A stretch of DNA of 64,000 nucleotides from Actinobacteria bacterium 69-20. GTDB lineage: Bacteria > Actinomycetota > Actinomycetes > Mycobacteriales > Nakamurellaceae. The stretch is from positions 1 through 64,000 of the forward strand of contig MKSW01000021.1 of assembly GCA_001897425.1 (NCBI GenBank), in the 5' to 3' direction. Of the stretch, positions 1 to 9,698 are shown in pieces. Made by a program: the position numbers and the translations under genes. The first letter of the stretch is position 1. Each line of letters begins with the position of its first letter. The notes under the pieces were generated by a model. The model saw nothing but the letters and a program-made list of their open reading frames with translations, had not been told where the DNA came from and did not search any database.

Positions 1-80
1 AACTACACCCTGACACCCAAATAACGTTCATGTAATTTACGCGCAGGCCCTAAGCCTCGATTGAGACAATGTAAGGACGC

Positions 81-100
81 GTTCAGGTTCATTCAGGTTC
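81..100 (+). promoter_or_regulatory. Candidate response-regulator binding site (direct repeat)
   Basis: Two adjacent 10-bp units, GTTCAGGTTC and ATTCAGGTTC, form a direct repeat 47 bp before the response regulator start. OmpR/PhoB-type regulators typically bind tandem repeats with one-turn spacing, so autoregulation is a reasonable inference. Confidence 0.45.
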
Positions 101-146
101 GCTACAGCAGGCGCGCGATTCACTCGGCACCGAAGGGAGGACGACG

Positions 147-827
147 GTGCGGTTACTACTGGTGGAGGACGAGGCGCGGATGGCCGACGCGGTCGCCGGC
201 GGCCTCGCAGCGGACGGTTTCACCGTCGACATCGCACACGACGGGCAGGACGGGCTGTGGCGCGCGAGCGAGCGGGTCTACGACGTCATCGTGTTGGACA
301 TCATGCTGCCGAAGCTCTCCGGGTACGAGGTGGTCAAACGTCTGCGCGCCGCGAAGGTGTGGACGCCGATCCTGATGCTCACGGCCAAGGACGGCGAATA
401 CGACCAGGCGGACGCGCTCGACCTGGGCGCGGACGACTACCTGACCAAGCCGTTCTCCTACGTCGTGCTGCTCGCGCACCTGCGGGCGCTGGTCCGGCGG
501 GCCGCCCCGGCGCGGCCGGTGGTGCTGTCCGCGGGCGACTTGATCCTCGACCCGGCCACCCGCCGGGTGCAGCGCGGCGCCGATGACGAGATCTCGCTGA
601 CGCCAAGGGAATTCGCCATGCTGCAGTATCTCTTGCGGCGCCGCGGCGAGGTCGTGTCGAAGAGCGACATACTGGCCAATGTGTGGGACGAGTTCTACGA
701 GGGCGACCCGAACATCGTCGAGGTGTACGTGGGCTACCTGCGCAAGAAGATCGACACACCGTTCGACCGCCGCAGTATCGAGACGGTGCGCGGGGCGGGC
801 TACCGACTGCGGAGCGACGGTGGGTGA
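147..827 (+). CDS. OmpR-family two-component response regulator
   Basis: 226-residue DNA-binding response regulator. The receiver domain (residues 1-115) has the acidic pair E7/D8, phospho-acceptor D51 in VLDIMLP, T79 and K101 in LTKPFS. The C-terminal winged helix (about 130-222) contains LTPREFAMLQYLL and ends with the usual VRGAGYRL. Starts at GTG 147 after GAAGGGAGG. Its stop overlaps the start of the downstream histidine kinase by 8 bp, so the two are co-transcribed and translationally coupled. The stimulus cannot be read from the sequence. The sequence style recalls TcrA/CutR-like actinobacterial regulators, but I do not assign a symbol. Confidence 0.95.
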   Translation: MRLLLVEDEARMADAVAGGLAADGFTVDIAHDGQDGLWRASERVYDVIVLDIMLPKLSGYEVVKRLRAAKVWTPILMLTAKDGEYDQADALDLGADDYLTKPFSYVVLLAHLRALVRRAAPARPVVLSAGDLILDPATRRVQRGADDEISLTPREFAMLQYLLRRRGEVVSKSDILANVWDEFYEGDPNIVEVYVGYLRKKIDTPFDRRSIETVRGAGYRLRSDGG

Positions 828-2463
828 ACCCGTCCCGGCGGCGGCGCGGCCCGGGGCTCTCGGTGGTTCCGGCGCCGCGGGTGCCGGCGGTGCTGTCGGC
901 GGTTCCGATGCGGCGGGTGCTTCCGATGCCGCTAGTGGTTCTGACGCTTCCGGCGTTTCGGGCACCACCGACGCTACGAACCAGGACCGTGCGGCGCGGG
1001 GTCGCGACACCCAGGATCGAGCTGCACCGGATGGAGCAGGGCCGGATCGGGCAGGGCCAGCCGCAGACGCGCGCGGTCCCGAGCCGGGTCGGCGGCCGTC
1101 ATGGTGGGCGAGAAGGTCGCTGCGCGCCCGGCTGACCGCGGCGACGGTCGTCGTACTCACCGTCGGCATGACCGTGGCGTCGGTGCTGCTGGTCTGGCAG
1201 GTGCACAACTCCCTCATCGCGGGGCTCGACACCGCGGTGACCCAGCAGGTGCAGTCCGTCGCCGCGCAGGCACAGAACGGCGAACTGCAGGCCCACATGC
1301 CGAATCTGGAGGACGGCGGACCCGCTGTGCAGGTGGTGTCGGCCGACGGACAGGTGATCGCCGCCTCGAACGGGCTGCGGCAGCGCGGGCGGATGTTCAC
1401 CCTGGCGGGCGCGGAAGGTGAGGCGGTCACGGCGACGACCAGGGCGACCGGCCTCGGCCCGGATGCCAAGACCTGGTATCGGGTCGCGGTGCTCACCGTC
1501 ACGACCAAACAGGGACCGGTGACGGTCTACGCGGCACTGCAGACCGACTCGGTCACCGACAGCACCGCCGAACTCAGCGCCGCTCTCGCCGTCGGTGTGC
1601 CCGTGGTCGTGGTGGCGCTGGCGGTCGTCGCGTGGCTGCTGGTCGGGCGGGCGCTGCAACCCGTCGAGGCGCTGCGCCGCCAGGCGGCGGCGATCCCGGC
1701 CTCGGACCTGCGCCGGCGACTCGAGGTGCCCGCGGCCCAGGACGAATTGGGCCGCCTCGCCGCGACGCTCAACGACCTGCTCTCCCGTATCCAGGCCTCC
1801 ACCGGCCGGCAGCGCCAGTTCATCGCGGATGCCGCGCACGAGCTGCGCAGCCCGATCGCGTCACTGCACGCACAACTGGAGATCCTGGGACGGCGGGCGG
1901 ACCGCGCCGGCGATGCGCGCGGGGCCGAATGGGCGGCCGGGATGATCGCCGACACCCGGCGCCTGACCCGCCTCGTCAACGACCTCTTGGCGCTCGCCCG
2001 GCTCGACGCGAACCCGAAGATCCATCGGCAGACCATCGACCTCGACGACCTCGTGCTCGACGAGGTGCGGCGCGCGCAGGGCCGTGGCGTCGCCATCGAC
2101 GCCGGCGCCGTCTCGGCCGGCCGGGTGCTGGGCGATCCGGCCGGCCTGGCCCGGGTGGTCCGCAACCTGCTGGACAACGCCGTGCGGCACGCCGCCGGCC
2201 GCGTCGTCGTCGGATTGCGCGGCGACGGGAGGTCGGTGACCCTGACGGTCTCCGATGACGGTCCGGGCATCGCGCCGGCCGATCGCGAGCGCATCTTCGA
2301 GCGCTTCACCAGGCTCGATGACGCGCGGTCCCGGGATGCGGGCGGCGCCGGGCTGGGGCTCGCGATCGTGCGAGACGTGGTGCGCGGCCACGGCGGCTCG
2401 GTCCGGGTCGGCGACAACAAGCCGGGGGCGCGGTTCACGGTGACGCTTCCCGCAGCCGACTAG
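820..2463 (+). CDS. Two-component sensor histidine kinase
   Basis: 547-residue membrane histidine kinase paired with the preceding regulator. From the GTG at 820: a cytoplasmic low-complexity Ala/Gly/Ser/Asp-rich region of about 100 residues, TM1 at about 106-126, an extracytoplasmic sensor of about 130 residues, TM2 at about 256-276, a HAMP linker, the H-box DAAHELRSP with H340, the N-box NLLDNAVRHA, and G boxes DDGPGI and GAGLGLAIV. The first 100 residues are unusually long and compositionally biased for this family. A later start near the first membrane segment cannot be excluded, although the overlap with the regulator stop favours 820. Confidence 0.92.
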   Translation: MGEPVPAAARPGALGGSGAAGAGGAVGGSDAAGASDAASGSDASGVSGTTDATNQDRAARGRDTQDRAAPDGAGPDRAGPAADARGPEPGRRPSWWARRSLRARLTAATVVVLTVGMTVASVLLVWQVHNSLIAGLDTAVTQQVQSVAAQAQNGELQAHMPNLEDGGPAVQVVSADGQVIAASNGLRQRGRMFTLAGAEGEAVTATTRATGLGPDAKTWYRVAVLTVTTKQGPVTVYAALQTDSVTDSTAELSAALAVGVPVVVVALAVVAWLLVGRALQPVEALRRQAAAIPASDLRRRLEVPAAQDELGRLAATLNDLLSRIQASTGRQRQFIADAAHELRSPIASLHAQLEILGRRADRAGDARGAEWAAGMIADTRRLTRLVNDLLALARLDANPKIHRQTIDLDDLVLDEVRRAQGRGVAIDAGAVSAGRVLGDPAGLARVVRNLLDNAVRHAAGRVVVGLRGDGRSVTLTVSDDGPGIAPADRERIFERFTRLDDARSRDAGGAGLGLAIVRDVVRGHGGSVRVGDNKPGARFTVTLPAAD

Positions 2464-2553
2464 CCAGGCCCGACTGACGGCTGCAGCGAGCCGCATCGGT
2501 CCGGTTGTGCGGCGAGTTGTCCCCCTGACCGATTTTCATCCACATGCGGTGAA

Positions 2554-2584
2554 GCGGCGTTGCCGCGAACGGCGTCATCTCCGC
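2554..2584 (-). repeat. Dispersed hairpin repeat, copy 1
   Basis: Hairpin GCGGC-gtt-GCCGC joined to GAACGGCGTCATCTCCGC (core one mismatch), between the kinase and WXG genes. Confidence 0.8.
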
Positions 2585-2637
2585 ATGCTGGGGACCTGTT
2601 TCCAACACCGCAATTTCCAACACCGCGAGGAGGGCAG

Positions 2638-2940
2638 ATGGACGGGTTCGACATCGCGACCGACCGGATCCAGGCGGCGGCGTCCGGCGTCGATCAGGTC
2701 GGCGCATCGCTGCATCGCGAGATCGCCGCCATGGAGGGGACTTTGGCGGACATCGGCGCCGGCTGGCATTCGACGACCGCGGGGCCGCGGTTCGCCGCGG
2801 CCATGGGCGGATACCTGGACGACGCCCGGCGGTTGGCCGAGGCGCTCATCAGTCACGGCGCCAGCCTGGCCGCGGCGTCCCGCACGTTCGAGCAGGCCGA
2901 AGGCGCGATCGCGGCCGCAACGCCGGCGGTGGCCCGATGA
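2638..2940 (+). CDS. WXG100/ESAT-6-like small protein A
   Basis: 100-residue alpha-helical protein of WXG100/EspC-like size, with a central WHS turn in place of canonical W-x-G between two predicted helices. The start ATG at 2638 follows GAGGAGGGCAG. The stop overlaps the next gene in ATGA, so the two small proteins are probably made together, as WXG100 pairs form heterodimers for type VII secretion. No EccC or other ESX gene lies nearby, so export by ESX is inference. Confidence 0.7.
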   Translation: MDGFDIATDRIQAAASGVDQVGASLHREIAAMEGTLADIGAGWHSTTAGPRFAAAMGGYLDDARRLAEALISHGASLAAASRTFEQAEGAIAAATPAVAR

Positions 2941-3224
2941 CGGAGATCAGGGTGAACTACGGGGCCATGAGCGCCGGCCACGAGGATCTGGTCGCGACCT
3001 GGGCCCGCATCGAGGCGCACCTCGCCGAACTCGACGCCGCGATCGCCGCGACCGGGGACATGCGTTCGGAGGCGCTGACCTCGTACCTGGGCCTGAAGGC
3101 ACGCTGGGACGCGTCGGCCGCCGATCGGCAGGTCACATTGCAGGCCCTGGCGAACGCGGTCGACTCGGCGGCCCAGACGTACCGGGAGGTGGACGCCGCT
3201 GCCGCCGCGCAATTCGCCGGGTGA
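2937..3224 (+). CDS. WXG100-like small protein B
   Basis: 95-residue helical protein. It begins MTEIRVNYGAM, typical of WXG100 partners, and has a KARWDASA turn where the WXG motif usually sits; Trp is present but Gly is replaced. It overlaps protein A by 4 bp (ATGA). The probable role is as the second half of a secreted heterodimer. No secretion apparatus is encoded in this window. Confidence 0.72.
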   Translation: MTEIRVNYGAMSAGHEDLVATWARIEAHLAELDAAIAATGDMRSEALTSYLGLKARWDASAADRQVTLQALANAVDSAAQTYREVDAAAAAQFAG

Positions 3225-3264
3225 GCGCCCGATCCGCGAGTGGCGGCCCAGTCGGTGATTGGGC

Positions 3265-4008
3265 TCAGTACACGCCGCGGACCAGGCGCAGCGGCTGGGT
3301 GTGCTGGTAGAACACCCAGCGGTTGACCTCGCGCGGGTGCCGGATGCCGTCGTACCAGATCGCCGTGCCGCTGCCCGGGAGCAGGCCGAACTCGACGGCG
3401 CGGCCGCGGTAGGTGGCCGGCTGGCGCCCGAACCCGAGGATCCGTTTGCGGACCACCGTGACGGCCACGCCGCTGCGGGCATCGGGCTCCACCTCGATCA
3501 CCTTGGCGCTGCCGCCCGGAATGCGCTGCTCGTCGACGTAGAACGTCCCGGTGACCGGGGCGAGCTGCGCGGCACCGAGCAACACCCCGCCTGCGTCGCT
3601 GCGGACCAGCGGCACTCGGTCGACCTCGGCGCGTGTCGCCGCGCGGACCGCCTCGGGACCCGTTGGTAGAGCGTAGATGTCGGTGAACGCGGTGGGGTGC
3701 GGCGTGGCGTAGGCGACCTCGACGGCCCCGAGCAGATCCTTGCGCAGGAGGCGCAGCACGACGGCGTTCAGGTCGGAATCGTCGCCGACCACCAGAACCC
3801 GACCGGCGAGCAGCGGGTCGACCTCCTTCTTCGGCCGACGACCGACGATATGGGTCGGATAGCCGCCGCAGGCGGCGAGGATCGCGCCGATGCCCGCGGC
3901 GTCCGCGGTGCCGGCTTTGGCTCCGCCCGCATCGGTCGCCACCCGGGTGCGGCGGCCGCTTCGCGCCCCGGCGCGAACAGCGTCATCCCCGTAGGCGAGC
4001 GCCGGCAT
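3265..4008 (-). CDS. Conserved hypothetical protein divergent from purA
   Basis: 247 residues from ATG 4008. I do not recognise a catalytic motif. The core has a nucleotide-fold-like strand (GRVLVVGDDSDLNAVVLRLL), and the C-terminal half is basic and beta-rich. Residues about 7-14 (GDDAVRAG) are encoded by a copy of the dispersed hairpin repeat (3962-3992). The true start may therefore lie downstream, for example at the GTG encoding VATDAGG, with the repeat in the leader. Divergent orientation with purA seems conserved in related actinobacteria as far as I recall. Function unknown. Confidence 0.65.
   Translation of the reverse strand: MPALAYGDDAVRAGARSGRRTRVATDAGGAKAGTADAAGIGAILAACGGYPTHIVGRRPKKEVDPLLAGRVLVVGDDSDLNAVVLRLLRKDLLGAVEVAYATPHPTAFTDIYALPTGPEAVRAATRAEVDRVPLVRSDAGGVLLGAAQLAPVTGTFYVDEQRIPGGSAKVIEVEPDARSGVAVTVVRKRILGFGRQPATYRGRAVEFGLLPGSGTAIWYDGIRHPREVNRWVFYQHTQPLRLVRGVY
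3962..3992 (-). repeat. Dispersed hairpin repeat, copy 2
   Basis: Hairpin CGCGCC-cc-GGCGCG joined to AACAGCGTCATCCCCGT; core GAACAGCGTCAT exact. At the 5' end of the purA-divergent gene. Confidence 0.85.
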
Positions 4009-4139
4009 CGACTCGCCTTCGGTGCGGCAGCACAGCACTGTGATACCGCCGGGTCCGTCCAGTTCGGTCAAGCGACTACCCTTCAATGGGCGCGAACCGC
4101 GTCGCGCCGCCACGTTCAACGGCGTGGGATACCGCGTGA

Positions 4140-5483
<1,344 letters not shown>

Positions 5484-5540
5484 GCCTTCGGGACGACCCG
5501 GATCCGCCGCACCAGTGCGGTTTCGCCGGAACCGGAATCA

Positions 5541-5556
5541 CGGCGGCCTGCCGCCG
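5541..5556. terminator. Short GC hairpin between convergent purA and vapC
   Basis: CGGCGG-cctg-CCGCCG forms a 6-bp stem in the 102-bp gap between two converging genes. There is no U tract, as is common in high-GC actinobacteria, so terminator function is inferred from position and shape only. Confidence 0.35.
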
Positions 5557-5585
5557 CGAGCTGCGTCACGGGCGATTGAACCGGA

Positions 5586-6014
5586 CTACAGCACGACGAG
5601 GTGCTCGGCGGTGGCGCCGGGCACGGCCGCCAGCGTGATGCCGCGATCGAAGGTGACGAGCCGGCCACCGTGCGCGACCGCGAGAGCGAGCAAGTAGACA
5701 TCGGTCACCTGTTTGTGGCTGAGCAGATTCGCTCGATGCACCGAGGCCGGGTCACGCAGGCTGACATCGCAGGGCCAGTATTCGTGATCGCCGGCGCGAC
5801 ACGCGTCTTCGAGCGCGTCGACGGCCGCCCGCGACGATGCCATCGCGGGGTAGGCAGGCTGGCTGAAGATCCGGACGAAACCGTTCTCAGTGATGGCGCA
5901 GGACGCCCATCCGGCGCGGCCTACTTCACGGAACCAACGGCGGGCGCGCCCGTGGTGGGTGTGGTTGGCGTCCGCGAGCGCGAGCAAAGTGCTGACGTCG
6001 AGCAACGCCCGCAC
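5586..6014 (-). CDS. vapC: VapC-type PIN-domain ribonuclease toxin
   Basis: 142-residue PIN-domain protein. The acidic residues expected of the Mg-dependent RNase centre are visible: D6 in MRALLDVS, E in ITENGFVR, D in TDVYLLALA and D in VTFDRGI. Starts at GTG 6014 and overlaps the vapB stop by one base, the usual coupling of antitoxin first and toxin second. Likely to cleave RNA when released from VapB. The normal LLDVN motif reads LLDVS here, a small deviation that should not abolish the Asp. Confidence 0.9.
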   Translation of the reverse strand: MRALLDVSTLLALADANHTHHGRARRWFREVGRAGWASCAITENGFVRIFSQPAYPAMASSRAAVDALEDACRAGDHEYWPCDVSLRDPASVHRANLLSHKQVTDVYLLALAVAHGGRLVTFDRGITLAAVPGATAEHLVVL

Positions 6015-6253
6015 TAGATGCCTTCTTCCTCACGAATGCGATCGATCAGTTCGTTGGTGACGACGTCACCTGTCGGCCCGAAGACCGGGAAGCCGTCCAC
6101 CATGGTGTACTCCCGCTCACGCCTCGCACCCTGCCCCGTCAACCGCTCCCTGGCCAGGTCTGAGAGCACCTGCCCAGCGGTGCGCTTCTCGTAACGCGCC
6201 CGTTCCTTCACGGCCTGCAGGACGTCGTCATCGATGCTCAGAGTGGTGCGCAT
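6014..6253 (-). CDS. vapB: VapB-type ribbon-helix-helix antitoxin
   Basis: 79 residues. N-terminal MRTTLSIDDDVLQAVKERA is a typical ribbon-helix-helix DNA-binding segment. The C-terminal tail (about 45-79) has PVFGPTGDVVT, as in toxin-binding VapB tails. It precedes vapC on the minus strand and overlaps it by one base. It should neutralise VapC and repress the operon. Confidence 0.88.
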   Translation of the reverse strand: MRTTLSIDDDVLQAVKERARYEKRTAGQVLSDLARERLTGQGARREREYTMVDGFPVFGPTGDVVTNELIDRIREEEGI

Positions 6254-6391
6254 GCATCTGATGCTACTGCATCAGGGTGACCGATGGTGCTTGCCGACGT
6301 AGGGGTGGTCGGCCGGCTGTGACGGCCGGCAACCGTATCCGAGCGGCCGTGGATTTCATCCGATCCGGGCCGCCCGATACCCTGTCGCATT

Positions 6392-7654
6392 GTGCGCATC
6401 CTGATCATCGGTTCCGGCGCGCGGGAGCATGCCATCGCCCGAGCGCTCGCCAGGGACCCGGCCGTCACGGACCTGCACGTCGCACCGGGCAATGCCGGGA
6501 CCGCGGAACTGGCGACCAACCACCAGGTCTCGGCGTCGGATGCGGAGTCCGTGCTCGCGCTCACCCGCAAAATCGCGCCGGACCTCGTCGTCATCGGCCC
6601 GGAGGCCCCCCTCGTCGCCGGGGTCGCCGATGCTCTGCGCGATGCCGGTTTCGTGGTCTTCGGCCCGTCCGCCGCGGCCGCGCAGATCGAGGGATCCAAG
6701 GCGTTCGCGAAGGGCGTCATGGCCGCTGCCGGTGTGCCGACGGCACGCAGCATCACCGTCACCGACTACGGCGCCATCAAACAAGCGCTTGCCGAAACCG
6801 GGTCGCCGTACGTCGTCAAGGATGACGGGCTGGCCGCGGGCAAGGGCGTCGTCGTCACGACGAACAAGGCCACCGCCATCGACCACGCATGGGCGGTCCT
6901 GTCGAGCGGCAGCCCCGTGCTCGTCGAGGAGTTCCTGTCCGGGCCGGAGGTCAGCCTGTTCGCCGTGTGTGACGGCGTTCGGGCGGTGCCGCTGCTGCCG
7001 GCCCAGGACTTCAAACGGGTCGGCGACGGCGACACCGGCCCGAACACCGGCGGAATGGGCGCCTACGCGCCCCTGCCGTGGGCACCGCCGGACCTGGTCG
7101 CGACCGTCCAGCAGCAGGTGTTCGAGCCGGTGCTCGCCGAGATGCGCCGTCGCGGAACGCCTTTCACCGGGCTGCTCTATGCCGGCCTCGCACTGACCGC
7201 GGCCGGGCCGCAGGTGATCGAGTTCAACTGCCGGTTCGGCGACCCCGAGACCCAGGTCGTGCTGGAGTTGCTCGAGACGCCGCTGTCGGCGGCGCTCTGG
7301 GCATCGGCCGCCGGCGACCTCTCGGCCCTGCCGGCATTGCAGTGGAAGAGCGGCTCCGCCGTCACCGTCGTGATCGCGGCCCAGGGATACCCGGCCAAAC
7401 CGGCGTCCGGCGACGTGATCACCGGCGCCGACGCGGACGGGATCCTGCACGCCGGAACCGCCCGGAACGACGCCGGGAACCTGGTGACCGCCGGCGGTCG
7501 CGTGCTCTCCTGTACAGCCGCTGGGGCGAGCCTTTCCGAGGCGCGAGATGCCGCCTACGCCTTGGTGTCTCGCGTGCAGATACGCGGATCGCACCATCGC
7601 ACCGACATCGCGGCCAAGGCGCTGGCCGGGGAGATCGCGGTGCCGTCGCACTAG
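6392..7654 (+). CDS. purD: Phosphoribosylamine-glycine ligase (GAR synthetase)
   Basis: 420-residue ATP-grasp enzyme joining phosphoribosylamine and glycine in the second step of purine synthesis. N-terminal ILIIGSGAREHA; ATP-grasp core with YVVKDDGLAAGKGV; NTGGMGAYAP; metal/ATP site EFNCRFGDPETQ; C-terminal domain with the GDVITGA turn. GTG 6392 is the only start giving the family N-terminus. It lies near purA but is transcribed separately. Confidence 0.98.
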   Translation: MRILIIGSGAREHAIARALARDPAVTDLHVAPGNAGTAELATNHQVSASDAESVLALTRKIAPDLVVIGPEAPLVAGVADALRDAGFVVFGPSAAAAQIEGSKAFAKGVMAAAGVPTARSITVTDYGAIKQALAETGSPYVVKDDGLAAGKGVVVTTNKATAIDHAWAVLSSGSPVLVEEFLSGPEVSLFAVCDGVRAVPLLPAQDFKRVGDGDTGPNTGGMGAYAPLPWAPPDLVATVQQQVFEPVLAEMRRRGTPFTGLLYAGLALTAAGPQVIEFNCRFGDPETQVVLELLETPLSAALWASAAGDLSALPALQWKSGSAVTVVIAAQGYPAKPASGDVITGADADGILHAGTARNDAGNLVTAGGRVLSCTAAGASLSEARDAAYALVSRVQIRGSHHRTDIAAKALAGEIAVPSH

Positions 7655-7722
7655 CTCCGGTCGCGGTCCGAACCTGCCGGCGGGCGCCCGTTGGCTACTC
7701 GGGGTCTGCTACATGACGTCCG

Positions 7723-9495
7723 TTACTTGGCATCCGCGTAGCAGCGCACGGCGACCGGGCGGACGGGTGTGTGCACCGACGAGCCCGGGAAGACGAGGTC
7801 GCGCGCGGTGGTGGCGGCCGTGACGGCCAGCTCGCACACCTGCTCGGCGTAGGGCTCAGGTACGTGGATCACCAGTTCGTCATGCTGGAAGAGCACCATC
7901 TCCGCCGCCGGCACCTCGTCGAGAAGCGCGAGGCGCAGCGTCGTCATCCATGCGGCCGCCCAGTCGGCCGCGGACGCTTGTATGACGAAGTTCCGGGTGA
8001 AGCGCCCGCGGTCACGCGCCACTCGGCGGGCGCGGCTCTCGTCCGACGCTCCCCCTGCCCCGACCGCACGCCGCCATCCCTCGGACGGTGGTGGGCACGC
8101 CCGGCCGAGGACCGACGCGACCACGCCGCCGGCCTCGCCCCGTCGCGCCGCCGACTCCACGCACGCGACCGCGGCGGGGTAGCGGACCCGCATGGTGGCC
8201 ATCAGGCGGGCGGCCTCGCCCGACGTCTGGCCGTACATCGCGCCGAGCATCGCGAGTTTCGCGTGCCGTCGATCGCCGCCGAAGCCGTCCGCCGCGAGCG
8301 CCGCGTACAGGTCGGCGTCACCCGAGAGCGCCGTCAGCGCAGGGTCTTTGGAGACCGCCGCCAAGATACGCGGTTCCAGCTGCGCCGCATCGGCGACCAC
8401 CAGCACGTGCCCCGGCTCGGCGATCGCGGCCCTCCGCATCGACGTCGGCAGCTGCAGGCCCCCGCCGCCCCGCGTCGCCCACCGCCCGGACACCACGGCA
8501 CCCGGCAGGAACTGTGCCGCGAGCCGGCCGTCGACCACCCAGTCGTCGAGCCAGTTCCACCCGTTCGCGGTGAACAGCCGGGCGAGGTCCTTGTAGCGCA
8601 GCAGTGGCGCGACGGCGGGGTGATCGATCTCGCGCAACACCCATGCGCGGGTGGTTTCGATGTCGAATCCGCTGCGGTGGAACGCTTCCCGAAGGTCGAC
8701 CGGCGAATCGGGATTGACCGGGAAGCCGAACGCCGTGGAAATCTCCTCGGCCAGTCGGGCGAGCGTCGCGGGCCTCGCGCCGTCCGTAGGCCGCGTGCCG
8801 AGAGCGTCGGCTAGGATCTGTCGATGCACATCGGCGTCCCACGGCAGACCGCGGCGGCTCATTTCCGCGGCGACCAATGCCGATCCGGACTCGGCGGCGA
8901 TCAGCAGCCGTAAGGCGCCGGCCGACACGTCGATCCCGGCCGCTGTGGCCTCCGGTCCACCCGCCGACCGGTCTACCCGCCGCATCTGGTCGCGGTAGGC
9001 GGCAATGAGGAGTCTCGGATCGGTCTCGGTCGCCTCGGCAACGGCGTCGTCGAACAGGCCCGGCTGTTCGACGACATGCGGCCGGGCACCGCCGTCGATC
9101 GGTACGGGATCCGCGGGAACCGGTTCGCCGTGCGCGCGGGCGAGGATCGCCGCCGCCCGGCAGGGCTCGCCGAAACGGCCCTCGCGGCCCAGCAGGATGC
9201 GCTCGGTCAGCGCGAGATCGTGGCAGCGACGGACCCGAATGCCGAGAGCGAGCAATGCCGGGTACATTTCGGCGGCTAAGTCGAAGATCCACCGCGGGGC
9301 GTAGCTCTGCTCCCATTCGGCCAGCTCAGCCGGACCGGTTACCTCGGTCACCGCGGCCGCACCGCCGACGGCTTCGGCAGCCGCGTGCGCGACGGGTGCA
9401 TCCGCCGACACGTCACCGACCGCCCCATCGGCCACCACATCGGCCATGCGAACGGCCCGGACCCCGCCGTTCCGGATCGTGACCGCCACCAGCAC
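7723..9495 (-). CDS. PolA-related bifunctional 3'-5' exonuclease/DNA polymerase
   Basis: 590-residue family A polymerase-like protein, much shorter than DNA polymerase I and lacking the 5'-3' exonuclease. The N-terminal third is a degenerate RNase H-like 3'-5' exonuclease region. The polymerase part has motif A (VLVVADAAQLEPRILA), the O-helix-like RRHAKLAMLGAMYGQ and motif C (FQHDELVIHVP) with the metal-binding Asp. Homologues are common beside housekeeping genes in Mycobacteriales and are annotated as an auxiliary exonuclease/polymerase. A repair role is inference. GTG start. Confidence 0.88.
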   Translation of the reverse strand: MLVAVTIRNGGVRAVRMADVVADGAVGDVSADAPVAHAAAEAVGGAAAVTEVTGPAELAEWEQSYAPRWIFDLAAEMYPALLALGIRVRRCHDLALTERILLGREGRFGEPCRAAAILARAHGEPVPADPVPIDGGARPHVVEQPGLFDDAVAEATETDPRLLIAAYRDQMRRVDRSAGGPEATAAGIDVSAGALRLLIAAESGSALVAAEMSRRGLPWDADVHRQILADALGTRPTDGARPATLARLAEEISTAFGFPVNPDSPVDLREAFHRSGFDIETTRAWVLREIDHPAVAPLLRYKDLARLFTANGWNWLDDWVVDGRLAAQFLPGAVVSGRWATRGGGGLQLPTSMRRAAIAEPGHVLVVADAAQLEPRILAAVSKDPALTALSGDADLYAALAADGFGGDRRHAKLAMLGAMYGQTSGEAARLMATMRVRYPAAVACVESAARRGEAGGVVASVLGRACPPPSEGWRRAVGAGGASDESRARRVARDRGRFTRNFVIQASAADWAAAWMTTLRLALLDEVPAAEMVLFQHDELVIHVPEPYAEQVCELAVTAATTARDLVFPGSSVHTPVRPVAVRCYADAK

Positions 9496-9496
9496 A

Positions 9497-9530
9497 GGGG
9501 CATTGTCCCCCGAACAGCGTCATACTCGTC
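9497..9530 (-). repeat. Dispersed hairpin repeat, copy 3
   Basis: Hairpin GGGG-cattgt-CCCC joined to CGAACAGCGTCATACTCGTC; exact core. Upstream of the polymerase start. Confidence 0.85.
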
Positions 9531-9698
9531 GGCCGGCGGCGACGCGGTGACCGCAGCACGTCGCCCAACGCGTTGGATATTAGAAATTCATGAGCAACTC
9601 ATTACTGTTTTATGGCATTACATAATCGTTATCCGAAATCAACCAATATCACACCGGTTCCCGGGTTTCACACATAAATTTGGGGAATCATAGAGGGT
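9510..9698. promoter_or_regulatory. AT-rich control region upstream of PAP2 phosphatase gene
   Basis: A markedly AT-rich stretch (about 9577-9690) in an otherwise GC-rich window. It is preceded by a perfect 12-bp palindrome CCAACGCGTTGG (9565-9576) and includes ATGAG-caa-CTCAT (9590-9602). It lies between the divergent polymerase and phosphatase genes and also carries one dispersed hairpin repeat at its left edge. Likely promoter and operator DNA; the binding protein is unknown. Confidence 0.5.

Noticed and set aside
6701-6722. Dispersed-repeat-like GCGAAGGGCGTCAT in purD
   Set aside because: Two core mismatches, no hairpin, and it encodes a conserved PurD segment (AFAKGVM).
9511-9530. LexA box
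   Set aside because: The CGAAC start of the repeat resembles an SOS box, but the second half-site GTTCG is absent at the right spacing.
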